A stretch of 64,000 bases of DNA from Amycolatopsis acidicola (GTDB taxonomy: Bacteria > Actinomycetota > Actinomycetes > Mycobacteriales > Pseudonocardiaceae). The DNA is taken from positions 39,014 to 103,013 of the forward strand of contig NZ_VMNW02000022.1 in the NCBI RefSeq assembly GCF_007713735.2, read 5' to 3'. Both the position numbers and the translations under genes were made by a program. The notes below the pieces were generated by a model. It did not search any database. It was not told the DNA's origin and saw only the letters and a list, made by a program, of their open reading frames with translations. Numbering within the stretch: position 1 is the stretch's first letter; each line of letters starts with the position of its first letter. This document shows, one piece after another, positions 36,470 to 45,965 of the stretch.

Positions 36470-38467
36470 GTGCTCACTGTTGGAACGTCAACCAACACGC
36501 CGTTAACGGTCGCTGACCGGACCGGGGCGCGCGGGCGGCCGCGGTGGTGGGCGGAGCTGCTCGGGGGCCTGGCGCTGTTCGGCGTCTACCTGCTGATCGA
36601 GGCGCGTCCGCTGCCGTCGCGGGAGGCGCGCGCGATCTCGTCGGGGGAGGGGATCCTCGGCTTCGAACGGGCGCTGCGCCTGGACTTCGAGCGCCCGATG
36701 AACGTGTGGCTTGCGGGCCAGGGCTGGCTGCGCACGCTCGCCAACTACGAGTACGCGTTCACCTACATCGTCAGCGCGCTGGTGCTGCTGTGCTGGGTCT
36801 ACGTTCGGCATCCCGGGCAGTACCGGCGCGTGCGGAACTCCTTCGCGCTGGTGAACCTGCTGGCGCTGCTGGTTTTCTGGCTGCTGCCGGTGGCGCCGCC
36901 GCGGATGCTGCCGGGCGCCGGGTTCGTGGACACCGTGCGGCTCGGGCACACCTGGGGTTCCTGGGGCTCGCCGATGGTCGACAACGCCAACCAGCTCGCG
37001 GCGATGCCTTCGCTGCACGTGGGCTGGGCGCTGTGGGTGTCGGTGGTGCTGGCGCGGCTCGCGCGCGGCCGGACGGTGCAGCTGGTGAGCGCGGTCCACG
37101 TGCTGGTCACGCTGCTGGTCATCCTCGCCACCGGCAACCACTACTGGCTCGATGCCGCGGGCGCGGTCCTCGTCGTCGCCGTGGGTGTCATGATCGCGGA
37201 TGTGGCGAGACGATCAGCACCCCGCATCCCGGCATCGGACGCGTTCTTCCTGCACGTCGAAACCCCGTCGGCACCCCAGCACGTCGGCGGGCTCATCATG
37301 CTCGACACCTCCCGCGCGGCGGGCCCGCCCACCTTCGAACTGGCGCGGGACACGATCAAGTGCAACCTGCCCGACCTGCCCGGGTTCCGGCAGCGCCTGG
37401 CGCCGCCGACGAAGTGGCGCCCGCTGCGGTGGGTGGAGCATCCCGACCTCGACTGGGAGTGGCACGTCCCGGTCTTCGACCTGACCCGCCCCGACGGCAG
37501 CCCCGGCGGGATGGGCGCGTTGCACGAACTGGTCGGGAAACTGGCCGGGACACCGTTGCCGAGGGACAGGCCGTTGTGGCGGTACTGCGTCGTCACCGGG
37601 GTCGAGGAGGACACGGCGGCGGTCGTGTCGCTGGTGCACCATTCGGTCGCCGACGGCATCGGCACGATCAACATGATGCTGAAACTGTTCGACTCCCCGG
37701 ACATGACCGAGGCGATCGGCGAGGTGAAGTTTCCCGGGCGGATCCAGCGCGTCGTCGGCGGCGCGGTCGGGCTGGCCCAGCTGGCCACCGACCACCGGCC
37801 GGAGGCGGCGCTCGCGGCGAACAACACCTCCGAGCGCTCGTTCGGCACGCTGAAACTGGACCTGGACTGGCTCAAGGAGCTGGCGCGCCGTCGCGGGGTC
37901 CGGGTCACCGATCTGCTGATTTCCGGCTCCGTGGCGGCGATGCGCCGGGTGGCGAAGGGGCCGCTGCCCTCGCGGCTGCTGGTCTCCGTGCCGTTGATGG
38001 CGGCCGTACCGCGGCCCGGGATGGCCGGGAACGTGACGGCGGCGGTCATGGTCGAGGTGCCGACTGGCGACATGCCGGAGCCCGAACGGCTCGAGGTGAT
38101 CGCGAAGGCGGGCAAACGGCTGCGCGGTGGCACGAGGGCGATCGCGTCGCGGTTCGTGATGCATTCGGTGGCCGCGCTGATGCCGCCGTGGTTCCACGGG
38201 TGGTTCTCGAAGTTCTTCTACGGCGGGCGGATCTTCAACGGCATCGTGTCCAACATGCCGGGCGCGACGTGGCAGGTGTCCTTCGGGGACTACCCGCTGC
38301 GGACGGCGTACCCGATCATCCCGCTCGCGCCCGGCACGCCGTTCGTGGTGGGGGTGCTGGGCTGGTACGGGGTGTTCTCGATGAGTGTCGTGACCGACAC
38401 CGGCTTCATCCCCGACGTCGGCCCCTTCCTCGCCGAGTTCCGCAAAGCACTGGCGGAGTTCGGTTAG
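36470..38467 (+). CDS. Fusion of PAP2-type phosphatase and WS/DGAT O-acyltransferase
   Basis: A 665-aa two-domain protein. Residues 25-250 are an integral-membrane phosphatase of the PAP2/inositolphosphotransferase (Aur1-like) type: about six helices, with AMPSLHVGWALWV (His183) and GNHYWLDAAGA (His224) as catalytic histidines. Residues 255-665 form a wax ester synthase/diacylglycerol acyltransferase: DAFFLHVETPSAPQHVGG, the active-site LVHHSVADGIGTIN (HHxxxDG at 390-396), and the late GIVSNMPGATWQVSFG and PLAPGTPFVVGVLGW blocks. Together they could turn phosphatidate into diacylglycerol and then triacylglycerol. The GTG start is the only one that keeps the first membrane helix. The frame is uninterrupted, so this is a true fusion; a similar architecture is annotated in other actinobacteria as PAP2/O-acyltransferase. 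Confidence 0.88.
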   Translation: MLTVGTSTNTPLTVADRTGARGRPRWWAELLGGLALFGVYLLIEARPLPSREARAISSGEGILGFERALRLDFERPMNVWLAGQGWLRTLANYEYAFTYIVSALVLLCWVYVRHPGQYRRVRNSFALVNLLALLVFWLLPVAPPRMLPGAGFVDTVRLGHTWGSWGSPMVDNANQLAAMPSLHVGWALWVSVVLARLARGRTVQLVSAVHVLVTLLVILATGNHYWLDAAGAVLVVAVGVMIADVARRSAPRIPASDAFFLHVETPSAPQHVGGLIMLDTSRAAGPPTFELARDTIKCNLPDLPGFRQRLAPPTKWRPLRWVEHPDLDWEWHVPVFDLTRPDGSPGGMGALHELVGKLAGTPLPRDRPLWRYCVVTGVEEDTAAVVSLVHHSVADGIGTINMMLKLFDSPDMTEAIGEVKFPGRIQRVVGGAVGLAQLATDHRPEAALAANNTSERSFGTLKLDLDWLKELARRRGVRVTDLLISGSVAAMRRVAKGPLPSRLLVSVPLMAAVPRPGMAGNVTAAVMVEVPTGDMPEPERLEVIAKAGKRLRGGTRAIASRFVMHSVAALMPPWFHGWFSKFFYGGRIFNGIVSNMPGATWQVSFGDYPLRTAYPIIPLAPGTPFVVGVLGWYGVFSMSVVTDTGFIPDVGPFLAEFRKALAEFG

Positions 38468-38517
38468 CGCCCGGACGGCGACCCCCGCCCGCGAGCCTCG
38501 CCGAGCCGCACGCGAAC

Positions 38518-38587
38518 GGCCAACTCACCGGCGGGTGCGGCCAACTCGTGGACGGGAGGGGCCACCACGTCGACGGGAGGGGCCAAC
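38518..38587. repeat. 21-bp periodic repeat, locus 2
   Basis: GGCCAAC or GGCCACC cores begin at 38518, 38539, 38560 and 38581, exactly 21 bp apart, with GACGGGAGG-type linkers that are the complement of the left-arm linkers at locus 1. It fills the 130-bp gap between two convergent 3' ends (the PAP2-DGAT gene and the PucR gene). Confidence 0.8.
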
Positions 38588-38597
38588 ATGGCTGCGG

Positions 38598-39821
38598 TTA
38601 GGGACTGTCAGCCGTGGGGGAGTTCGGGGCGCCCCAGGCTAGCGCGAGCGTCAGGCGGCGGCGGTTGTCCGGGTCGTCGAGGCTTTCGCCGAACAGCTCG
38701 CGTAGCTGGGAAAGCCGGTACCGGACGGTCTGCGGGTGGATGTGCAGCTCCTCGGCGACCGCGCGCCGGTCGCCGAGGTGGCGCAGCCACGACGCGAGCG
38801 TTTCGCACAGCCTCTCCCGGGTGACCGGGCCCAGTTCGTCCAGTGGCGCAAGGGTTTGCTGCCGGAACACGGTCAGCAGCCGCTCGTCGCGGTGCACGAT
38901 GATCGAGTCCAGGTGCTCGTCGACGAACACCGGATCGTCCCGCAGCACCTCGTCGCGGCGCAGCTGCGCGGCGACCTCGGCCACGCGCATGCTGGCGGGC
39001 AGGTGTTCCAGCGGCACGGCGTGCCCGACCACCGCGCCCGCCCCGCGCAGCGCCGTCGCCAGGCGCTGACGGCGGGCGGGCCCGCCGGGGTCCGGGATGA
39101 TCGCGCAGACCATCCGCTGCCGCCGGACGTGCAGGCACGAATGGTCCAGCCGGGCCAGCAGCGCGCTGCCCACCGGGTTGTCCGGCTCCACGATGATCAC
39201 CGCGGCTTCGCGCGGCAGCGGCCAGTCGATCCGGGCGGCGGCGGCGCGGATCGCGGTGGTGTCCGAACGGTCGGACAGGAGCATGTTGCCCAGTTCGTCC
39301 CGCAGGCGCTCCCGCGCCGCGGCGGCTTCGGACTGTTCGAGCACATACCCGCGCGCGGAGGCCGACGAAAGCTGGTCGATGAAGATGAACACGGCCTCGG
39401 CCAGTGAGGCGAAGACGTCCGAGGGCACCCCGACTTCGAGCGCCACCTCGGCGACGTGGTGCCACGCCACCCGCGCGCCGATCTGGTACGCCGAAAGCAG
39501 GCTGGTCAGCTCACGTCCCTGCTGCCATTGGGCGCGGCCGATCTCCTCGAACAGCGACTGCTCGCCGAGCTGCTCGGCCGGCTGCTCGGCCGCGCCGGAC
39601 AGCTCCGTGATGTCCCATTTCGCCATCCGCATCAGCCGGTGCAGGAACATGTTCGCGGCGCCGAGGACCTCGTCCCGCTCGGTGACGATGAAGTCCGCGT
39701 AGTCCGGCCAGTGGTGGCTCAGCAGCCGGGTCACGTCGTCGAGCATCCGGGGGAGGCGCTCCGCCGTCGCCTCGGCCAGTCGTTCCAGTTTCGTGTCGCT
39801 CGGATCCGCTTTTCTGCCCAC
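38598..39821 (-). CDS. PucR/CdaR-type transcriptional regulator
   Basis: A 407-aa regulator. The C-terminal 60 residues are the PucR helix-turn-helix: LCETLASWLRHLGDRRAVAEELHIHPQTVRYRLSQLRELFG. Upstream is a GGDEF-like PucR middle domain (PLPREAAVIIVEPDNPVGSALLARLDH, VVGHAVPLEHLPASMRVAEVAAQLRR). The N-terminal 130 residues are helical and may bind a ligand. It is divergent from the hopanoid operon (139 bp between starts), the only obvious candidate for a local regulator of that operon. That link is inference. Confidence 0.88.
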   Translation of the reverse strand: MGRKADPSDTKLERLAEATAERLPRMLDDVTRLLSHHWPDYADFIVTERDEVLGAANMFLHRLMRMAKWDITELSGAAEQPAEQLGEQSLFEEIGRAQWQQGRELTSLLSAYQIGARVAWHHVAEVALEVGVPSDVFASLAEAVFIFIDQLSSASARGYVLEQSEAAAARERLRDELGNMLLSDRSDTTAIRAAAARIDWPLPREAAVIIVEPDNPVGSALLARLDHSCLHVRRQRMVCAIIPDPGGPARRQRLATALRGAGAVVGHAVPLEHLPASMRVAEVAAQLRRDEVLRDDPVFVDEHLDSIIVHRDERLLTVFRQQTLAPLDELGPVTRERLCETLASWLRHLGDRRAVAEELHIHPQTVRYRLSQLRELFGESLDDPDNRRRLTLALAWGAPNSPTADSP

Positions 39822-39960
39822 TGGTGCCGGCTACCTCCACCCTGATGTCGAGATCCGTCCTTCGTTCGGGTCAATACTGTCCGCTCGTGATAACCCGGAC
39901 TCCACCGAATTTGTTTCCCGCGCGAAGAATCCTGGCCCCCTTCCGATGGATTATGGGCCG

Positions 39961-40860
39961 ATGACACCGGCACCGACAGGTCGCGACACGGCCGGCCGTC
40001 CCGTGCTGCACGGTTTTCCCCCGTCCCGGGTGGTTTCGCCGCCCGCCACGCTCGAAGAAAAGAAACACGCGGAAAACTTTCCCGTAGCACTCCGCGTACT
40101 CCCGGCAGCGCTGCGCCGCGATCTCGGCGCGGTCTACAACGTGGTGCGCGTCATCGACGATCTCGGCGACGAAGCCGAAGGTGATCGAACGGTCGCGTTG
40201 CGGGCATTCCGCGAGGATCTCGAGCGCGCCTGGCGCGGTGACCCGCGGGAGCCGGTGCTGCGCGCGCTGCTGCCGACGATCCGGGCCAGGGGGCTGGATC
40301 GCGAGCCGTTCGACCGGCTGGTGCGGGCGAACCTTCAGGACCAGGAGGTTTCCCGGTACCCGGACCAGGCGGCGCTTCGGGAGTATTGCGCGCTTTCGGC
40401 CGATCCGGTCGGCCGGATCGTGCTGCGGATCTTCGGCGTCCGTTCGGCGGAAGCCGAACGTCTCTCGGATCTCGTGTGCACCGCGCTTCAGCTGCTCGAA
40501 CACTGCCAGGACGTGGCCGAGGACCGCTGGGCGGGCCGCGTCTACCTGCCGCAGGCCGATCTGGCCGGTTTCGGGGCCACCGAAGGAGATCTCGACGCCG
40601 TGAGCACGCCGCCCGCCGTGCGGCACGCGGTGGAACTGCAGACGCGCAAGGCGCTGGATCTGCTCGACGAAGGTGCCGCGCTCGTCGGGCGGCTGCGCGG
40701 CTGGGCCCGGCTGGCGATCGGCGGATACGTCGCGGGCGGGCTCGCGACCGCGGATGCCTTGCGCCGCGCGGAATGGGACGTGCTGGCCGTCACGCCACGG
40801 CCACGCAAGCAGGACGTGCTGGTCCATCTGGTGAAGCTACTGACGAAGAGGCACCGATGA
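39961..40860 (+). CDS. hpnC: Squalene synthase HpnC (hydroxysqualene synthase)
   Basis: A 299-aa all-helical trans-isoprenyl diphosphate synthase. In the three-enzyme HpnCDE route to squalene it converts presqualene diphosphate to hydroxysqualene. The two Asp-rich motifs are VIDDLGDEAE (first, about residue 60) and HCQDVAEDRWAGRVYLP (second). ENFPVALRVLPAALRRDL precedes the first. ATG 39961 is chosen; ATG 39946 five codons upstream is possible, and neither has a strong ribosome site. The stop overlaps hpnD (ATGA). Confidence 0.93.
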   Translation: MTPAPTGRDTAGRPVLHGFPPSRVVSPPATLEEKKHAENFPVALRVLPAALRRDLGAVYNVVRVIDDLGDEAEGDRTVALRAFREDLERAWRGDPREPVLRALLPTIRARGLDREPFDRLVRANLQDQEVSRYPDQAALREYCALSADPVGRIVLRIFGVRSAEAERLSDLVCTALQLLEHCQDVAEDRWAGRVYLPQADLAGFGATEGDLDAVSTPPAVRHAVELQTRKALDLLDEGAALVGRLRGWARLAIGGYVAGGLATADALRRAEWDVLAVTPRPRKQDVLVHLVKLLTKRHR

Positions 40861-41717
40861 CGACGGATGTGGCAACCGCCTACCAGGCGTGTGAACAGAT
40901 CACCAAGACCGAGGCGAGGAACTTCTACTACGGCATCCGGCTGCTGACCCCGCAACGGCGGGCGGCGCTGTGCGCGGTGTACGCGCTGGCACGCCGGGTG
41001 GACGACATCGGGGACGGGGACCTGCCGGTGGAGGAGAAGTCCACCCAATTGCAGGATGTCCGAAAATCACTGGCAGAGCTGGAAATCAGCACGGATCCGG
41101 TGCTGATCGCGCTCGCCGACGCGGCCCGCCGCTACCCGATCCCGCTGGGTGCCTTCGAGGAGCTGCTCGACGGGGTGTGGATGGACATCGAGGGCCGTCG
41201 CTACGAGACCTTCGCCGACCTGACCCAGTACTGCCGCTGCGTCGCCGGGGCCATCGGCAGGCTGTGCCTCGGCGTGTTCGGCAGCAAGCCACACCCGGAC
41301 GCCGCCCTGTACGCCGACCAGCTCGGGATCGCTTTGCAGCAGACCAACATCCTCCGCGACATCCGCGAAGACCTGATCAACGGCCGCGTGTATCTGCCCC
41401 AGGAGGATCTGGACCGGTTCGGGGTGGAACCGGCGCTGGACGAGCAGGGCAGGCTGATCGACGACGGCGGCGCGCTGACCGCGCTGATCCGGCACAGTGC
41501 CGCCCGCGCCCGCGAGTGGTACGCCGACGGGCTGCGCCTCGTGCCGCTGCTCGACCGCCGCAGCTCCGCCTGCTGCCTGGCGATGGCGGGCATCTACCGC
41601 AGGCTCACCGACCGGATCGCCGAACAGCCCTCGCTCGTGTTCGACCGCCGGATGTCCTTGTCCGGCAGGGAAAAGCTGGGGGTGGCGGCCCGGGCGCTGA
41701 CGGGGCGCGCGTCGTGA
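40857..41717 (+). CDS. hpnD: Presqualene diphosphate synthase HpnD
   Basis: A 286-aa trans-isoprenyl diphosphate synthase that condenses two farnesyl diphosphates to presqualene diphosphate. Visible: TKTEARNFYYGIRLLTPQRRAALCAVYALARRVDDIGDGD (first Asp-rich motif), GRLCLGVFG, and ALQQTNILRDIREDLINGRVYLPQEDL (second). C-terminal basic region ends at TGRAS. Coupled on both sides: its start overlaps the hpnC stop and its stop overlaps the hpnE start (GTGA). Confidence 0.95.
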   Translation: MTTDVATAYQACEQITKTEARNFYYGIRLLTPQRRAALCAVYALARRVDDIGDGDLPVEEKSTQLQDVRKSLAELEISTDPVLIALADAARRYPIPLGAFEELLDGVWMDIEGRRYETFADLTQYCRCVAGAIGRLCLGVFGSKPHPDAALYADQLGIALQQTNILRDIREDLINGRVYLPQEDLDRFGVEPALDEQGRLIDDGGALTALIRHSAARAREWYADGLRLVPLLDRRSSACCLAMAGIYRRLTDRIAEQPSLVFDRRMSLSGREKLGVAARALTGRAS

Positions 41718-43069
41718 GCGAACGCATCGCCGTCGTCGGCGGTGGTCTCGCGGGGATCACCGCGGCGTTGCGCTGCGCCGACGCGGGCGCCGAGGTCACG
41801 CTCATCGAGTCCCGTGGCCACCTCGGCGGGCTGACGCATTCCTTCCGCCGTGGCGAGCTCGACGTCGACAACGGGCAGCACGTGTTCCTGCGCTGCTGCA
41901 CCGCGTACCTCGAGCTGTTGCGGCGGTTGCGGGTGATGGGCAAGGTGTTCCTCCAGCCGAAGCTGGCGATCCCGGTCCGCTCGCCGGGCTCCGCGCGGCC
42001 GGTGTGGTTGCGCCGCAACGGTTTGCCCGCGCCGCTGCACCTGGCCGACTCGGTGCTGAAGTTCCGGCCGCTCGGGCTCGGCGACCGGATGCGGTTCGCC
42101 GGGGCGGCGTTCGCGCTGCGCGGGGTGGACCCGGCGTCGAAGGAGGCGGACGGGCAGTCCTTCGCGGACTGGCTTTCCGCGCACGGGCAAAGTGAACGCG
42201 CGATCGCGAACCTCTGGGACCTGGTCGGCATCGCGACCCTCAACGCGCCCGCGACCGGCGCTTCGCTCGGCCTCGCGGCCACGGTCTTCCAGGTCGGCCT
42301 GCTCACCGAAGCCTCGGCCGCGGACATCGGCTGGTCGAAAGTGCCGCTGCGCGAACTGCACGGCGACGCGGCGCAGGCCCGGCTGACGGAGGCAGGCGCC
42401 GAAATCCTGTTCAACACCAAGGTGACCGCGCTGTCCCCGGACGGCGAGGGCTGGCGGCTCACCACTTCGGAGCGTGAGCTGACCGCCGACCGGGTGGTGC
42501 TCGCGGTGCCGCCGCCGGCCGCCGCGCGGCTGCTGCCACCCGGGAGTGTGGACCTGCCGCCGGAATGGGACCGGCGCCTCGGCAGTTCGCCTATCGTCAA
42601 CGCCCATGTGGTCTTCGACCGGCCCGTGCTGGACGAACCGTTCTTCGCGGCGGTCGATTCCCCGGTGCAGTGGGTGTTCGACCGCACCGGTCAGTCCGGT
42701 GTGGACAGTGGGCAGTACCTCGCCGTCTCGCTGTCCGCGGCCGACGACCTCATCGACGTCCCGGTACGCGAGATCCGCGCGCGCATCCTGCCCGCGCTCC
42801 GTGCCGTGCTGCCCCAAGCGGCGCGCGCCGGGGTCCGGGATTTCTTCGTCACCAGGGAAAGGCACGCCACGTTCCGTCCGGCGCCGGGCTGCGCGGCGCT
42901 GCGCCCTCCGGCCGTGACCGCGGCCGAGGGCGTCGTGCTCGCCGGCGCGTGGACCGCCACGGGATGGCCCGCGACCATGGAAGGCGCCGTGCGCAGCGGC
43001 GACGCGGCCGCCCGTGCGCTGCTCGGCAATGCCGTTGTGCCAGGTAAACAGGAGGGTGTACCAGCATGA
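41714..43069 (+). CDS. hpnE: Hydroxysqualene dehydroxylase HpnE
   Basis: A 451-aa FAD-dependent oxidoreductase of the phytoene-desaturase family that reduces hydroxysqualene to squalene. FAD loop IAVVGGGLAGITAALRCADAG at residues 4-24, second motif RGHLGGLTHSFRRGELDVDNGQHVFL, a later VVLAVPPPAAARLLP, and the C-terminal FAD segment GVVLAGAWTATGWPATMEGAVRSGDAAARALL. Starts with GTG overlapping hpnD and overlaps the prenyl synthase start (ATGA). Confidence 0.94.
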   Translation: MSERIAVVGGGLAGITAALRCADAGAEVTLIESRGHLGGLTHSFRRGELDVDNGQHVFLRCCTAYLELLRRLRVMGKVFLQPKLAIPVRSPGSARPVWLRRNGLPAPLHLADSVLKFRPLGLGDRMRFAGAAFALRGVDPASKEADGQSFADWLSAHGQSERAIANLWDLVGIATLNAPATGASLGLAATVFQVGLLTEASAADIGWSKVPLRELHGDAAQARLTEAGAEILFNTKVTALSPDGEGWRLTTSERELTADRVVLAVPPPAAARLLPPGSVDLPPEWDRRLGSSPIVNAHVVFDRPVLDEPFFAAVDSPVQWVFDRTGQSGVDSGQYLAVSLSAADDLIDVPVREIRARILPALRAVLPQAARAGVRDFFVTRERHATFRPAPGCAALRPPAVTAAEGVVLAGAWTATGWPATMEGAVRSGDAAARALLGNAVVPGKQEGVPA

Positions 43070-44076
43070 CTGCGGTTCTCGATTCACTCGCGCAAGGCAG
43101 GCAGGCGATCATGCCCGCGATGCGGGCCGCACTCGACAGGCTCGACCCGGCCACCAGGTCGATCTCCCACTACCACCTCGGCTGGACCGATCTCGACGGC
43201 AATCCCGCGTCGGCAGGCGGAAAAGCGGTCCGGCCCGCGCTCGCGCTGCTCTCCGCCGAAGCGGCGGGCGCCCCGCCTGAAACCGGGTTACCGGGCGCGG
43301 TCGCGGTCGAGCTCGTGCACAATTTCTCGCTGCTGCACGACGATCTGATGGACGGGGACACCGAACGCAGGCACCGGCCGACGGTCTGGGCCGTGAAGGG
43401 CGCGGCCAGCGCGATCCTGACCGGGGACGCGATGCTTTCGCTGGCGCAGGAAGTCCTGCTGGACGTCGACGGGCCGGGCGGGGTGGCCGCGGCGCGGCTG
43501 CTGACCGAGGCGACCGGCGAGCTGATCCGCGGCCAGGTGCTGGACGTGCAGTTCGAAAGCCGCGACGACGTCTCCCTCGACGAATGCCTGGACATGGCGG
43601 CGGGCAAGACCGGCGCGCTCCTTTCGGCCAGCAGCGCGATCGGAGCCGTGCTCGCCGGCGCTCCACAACGGACAGTGGACGCGCTCGCCGGATTCGGCGC
43701 CGACATCGGGCTGGCCTTCCAGCTCGTCGACGACGTGCTCGGGATCTGGGGCGAACCCTCGGTCACCGGCAAGTCGGTGTACTCGGATCTGCGTGCCCGC
43801 AAGAAGAGCCTGCCGGTCACGTACACGGTCACCCACGGCGGCGCGCTCGGGCGTGAGCTGTCGGAGTGGCTCGCCCGGCCGGAGACGCCGGGCGAGGAGT
43901 CGGTCCGCGGCGTGGCGGAGAAGATCGATCAGGCCGGCGGGCGCAAATGGGCGCTGGACGAGGCCTACCGCCGCATGGCCGCGGGACGGCTGAAGCTCGA
44001 AGAGGCCGACATCCCCGGCCGCGCGCGGGAGGAACTGCTTTCGCTGGCCCAGTTCATCGTCACGAGGGAGGCTTGA
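43066..44076 (+). CDS. Polyprenyl (farnesyl/geranylgeranyl) diphosphate synthase in the hopanoid operon
   Basis: A 336-aa trans-isoprenyl diphosphate synthase. First Asp-rich motif LLHDDLMDGDTERRHRPTVW (DDxxD), second QLVDDVLGIWGEPSVTGKSVYSDL, and the characteristic GKAVRPALALLSAEAAG near residue 50. It should supply farnesyl diphosphate (or a longer product) to HpnD; chain length cannot be read from the sequence, though the residues five before the first motif (FSLLHDD) suggest a medium chain. Overlaps hpnE and shares a base with shc. Homologous to the prenyl synthase of the Streptomyces hopanoid cluster. Confidence 0.92.
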   Translation: MTAVLDSLAQGRQAIMPAMRAALDRLDPATRSISHYHLGWTDLDGNPASAGGKAVRPALALLSAEAAGAPPETGLPGAVAVELVHNFSLLHDDLMDGDTERRHRPTVWAVKGAASAILTGDAMLSLAQEVLLDVDGPGGVAAARLLTEATGELIRGQVLDVQFESRDDVSLDECLDMAAGKTGALLSASSAIGAVLAGAPQRTVDALAGFGADIGLAFQLVDDVLGIWGEPSVTGKSVYSDLRARKKSLPVTYTVTHGGALGRELSEWLARPETPGEESVRGVAEKIDQAGGRKWALDEAYRRMAAGRLKLEEADIPGRAREELLSLAQFIVTREA

Positions 44077-45965
44077 TGACTCTGACCACCGAGCCCGGAG
44101 TCCGGACGCCGGCCGAGACCCTGGAGCGCGCGGTCGCGCATCTCAAGGGCAGGCAGGAGACCGGCGGCTGGTGGAAGGGCGAGCTGGAGACGAACGTCAC
44201 GATGGATGCCGAGGACCTGCTGCTGCGGGAGTTCCTCGGCATCCGCACCGCTCGCGAGACCGAAGAGGCGGCGCGATGGATCCGTTCGCAGCAACGGGAA
44301 GACGGCACCTGGGCCACGTTCTACGGCGGCCCCGGCGACCTGTCCACCACGGTCGAAGCGTGGGTGGCGCTGCGCCTGGCCGGTGATTCGCCCGACGCGC
44401 CGCACATGCGGGCGGCGCAGGAGTTCGTGCTCGACGGCGGCGGGCTGGAGGCCAGCCGGGTGTTCACCCGGATCTGGCTGGCGCTGTTCGGCCTGTGGTC
44501 CTGGGACGAGCTGCCGAACATGCCACCGGAGCTGATCTTCCTGCCGTCCTGGTTCCCGCTCAACGTCTACGACTGGGGTTGCTGGGCGCGGCAGACGGTA
44601 GTGCCGCTGACCATCGTGGGCACGCTGCGCCCGGTGCGGCCGCTGTCGTTCGGCGTGGACGAGCTGCGCACGCGCCAGCGGAAGCGGACGTTGATCAAGC
44701 CGTGGACGTGGTCGGGCGCCTTCGAAATGCTCGACCTCGGGCTCAAGGCGTATGCCAGGCTGCCGGTGAAACCCTTGCGGGGACTGGCGATGCGCCAGGC
44801 GGCGGAGTGGATCCTCGCGCGGCAGGAGGCCGACGGCTCGTGGGGCGGGATCCAGCCGCCGTGGGTGTATTCGTTGCTGGCGCTGCATTTGCTCGGCTAT
44901 TCCTTCGAACATCCGGCCATGAAGGCCGGGCTGAAGGGGCTCGACGGGTTCATCATCCGGGAGGAGACCCCGGACGGCCGGGTGCGACGGCTGGAAGCCT
45001 GCCAGTCCCCGGTGTGGGACACGGCCTTGGCGTTGACGGCGTTGCTGGACGCGGACGTGCCCGCGGACGATCCGGCGGTGCTCAAGGCCTCGGATTGGTT
45101 GCTGGGCGAGGAAATCACGGTGAAGGGCGACTGGGCGGTGAAGCGGCCGGCCACGCCGCCCGGGGGCTGGGCCTTCGAGTTCGCCAACGACGTCTACCCC
45201 GACACCGACGACACGGCGGAGATCGTGCTCGCGCTGCGCCGGGTCGCGCATCCGGACCGGCCGCGGTTGAAGGACGCGGTCGAGCGGGCCGTCACCTGGC
45301 TCAACGGCATGCAGTCCGCGGACGGCGGCTGGGGCGCGTTCGACGCGGACAACACGCGCACGCTCACCACCCAGCTGCCGTTCTGCGACTTCGGCGCGGT
45401 GATCGACCCGCCCTCGGCCGACGTCACCGCGCACGTGGTGGAAATGCTGGCCGCGGAAGGGCTCACCGGCACGAAGGAATGCCGCCGCGGGGTGGCCTGG
45501 CTGCTGGCCGCGCAGGAGAAGGACGGGTCGTGGTTCGGCCGCTGGGGCGCGAACCACCTCTACGGCACGGGCGCCGTGGTGCCCGCGCTCGTCGCGGCCG
45601 GGGTCTCGCCACAGGCGTCTCCGATCCGGCGTGCGGTGGAATGGCTTGCCGAGCACCAGAATCCGGACGGCGGCTGGGGCGAGGACCTGCGTTCCTACCG
45701 GGAACCGGAGTGGATCGGACGCGGGGATTCCACGGCTTCGCAGACGGCCTGGGCGCTGCTGGCCCTGCTGGCCGCGGGTGAGCGTGATTCGTCCATTGTG
45801 GAGCGTGGCGTCGGCTGGCTGGCGCGGACCCAGCGCGAGGACGGCACCTGGGACGAGCCGCAGTACACCGGCACCGGGTTCCCCGGCGACTTCTACATCA
45901 ACTACCACCTGTACCGGCTGGTGTTCCCGGTTTCCGCGCTGGGCCGGTACCTGGAGGCCTCGTGA
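44076..45965 (+). CDS. shc: Squalene-hopene cyclase
   Basis: A 629-aa class II triterpene cyclase making hopene/diplopterol from squalene, peripheral to the inner membrane. Acid catalyst D376-T-D-D-T380 in NDVYPDTDDTAEIVLALRR. Multiple QW repeats: QREDGTWATFYGGPGDL, ILARQEADGSWGGIQPP, NGMQSADGGWGAFDADNT, LAAQEKDGSWFGRWG, HQNPDGGWGEDL, RTQREDGTWDEP. The product-channel aromatic TGTGFPGDFYINYHLYRLVFP ends the protein. ATG at 44076 shares a base with the previous stop; the stop overlaps hpnG-ispH. Confidence 0.97.
   Translation: MTLTTEPGVRTPAETLERAVAHLKGRQETGGWWKGELETNVTMDAEDLLLREFLGIRTARETEEAARWIRSQQREDGTWATFYGGPGDLSTTVEAWVALRLAGDSPDAPHMRAAQEFVLDGGGLEASRVFTRIWLALFGLWSWDELPNMPPELIFLPSWFPLNVYDWGCWARQTVVPLTIVGTLRPVRPLSFGVDELRTRQRKRTLIKPWTWSGAFEMLDLGLKAYARLPVKPLRGLAMRQAAEWILARQEADGSWGGIQPPWVYSLLALHLLGYSFEHPAMKAGLKGLDGFIIREETPDGRVRRLEACQSPVWDTALALTALLDADVPADDPAVLKASDWLLGEEITVKGDWAVKRPATPPGGWAFEFANDVYPDTDDTAEIVLALRRVAHPDRPRLKDAVERAVTWLNGMQSADGGWGAFDADNTRTLTTQLPFCDFGAVIDPPSADVTAHVVEMLAAEGLTGTKECRRGVAWLLAAQEKDGSWFGRWGANHLYGTGAVVPALVAAGVSPQASPIRRAVEWLAEHQNPDGGWGEDLRSYREPEWIGRGDSTASQTAWALLALLAAGERDSSIVERGVGWLARTQREDGTWDEPQYTGTGFPGDFYINYHLYRLVFPVSALGRYLEAS

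Noticed and set aside
40386..43069. A 699-codon open frame in another phase spanning the hpnD-hpnE region
   Set aside because: Only its C-terminal 451 residues are HpnE; the N-terminal part is a frame shadow of hpnC and hpnD.
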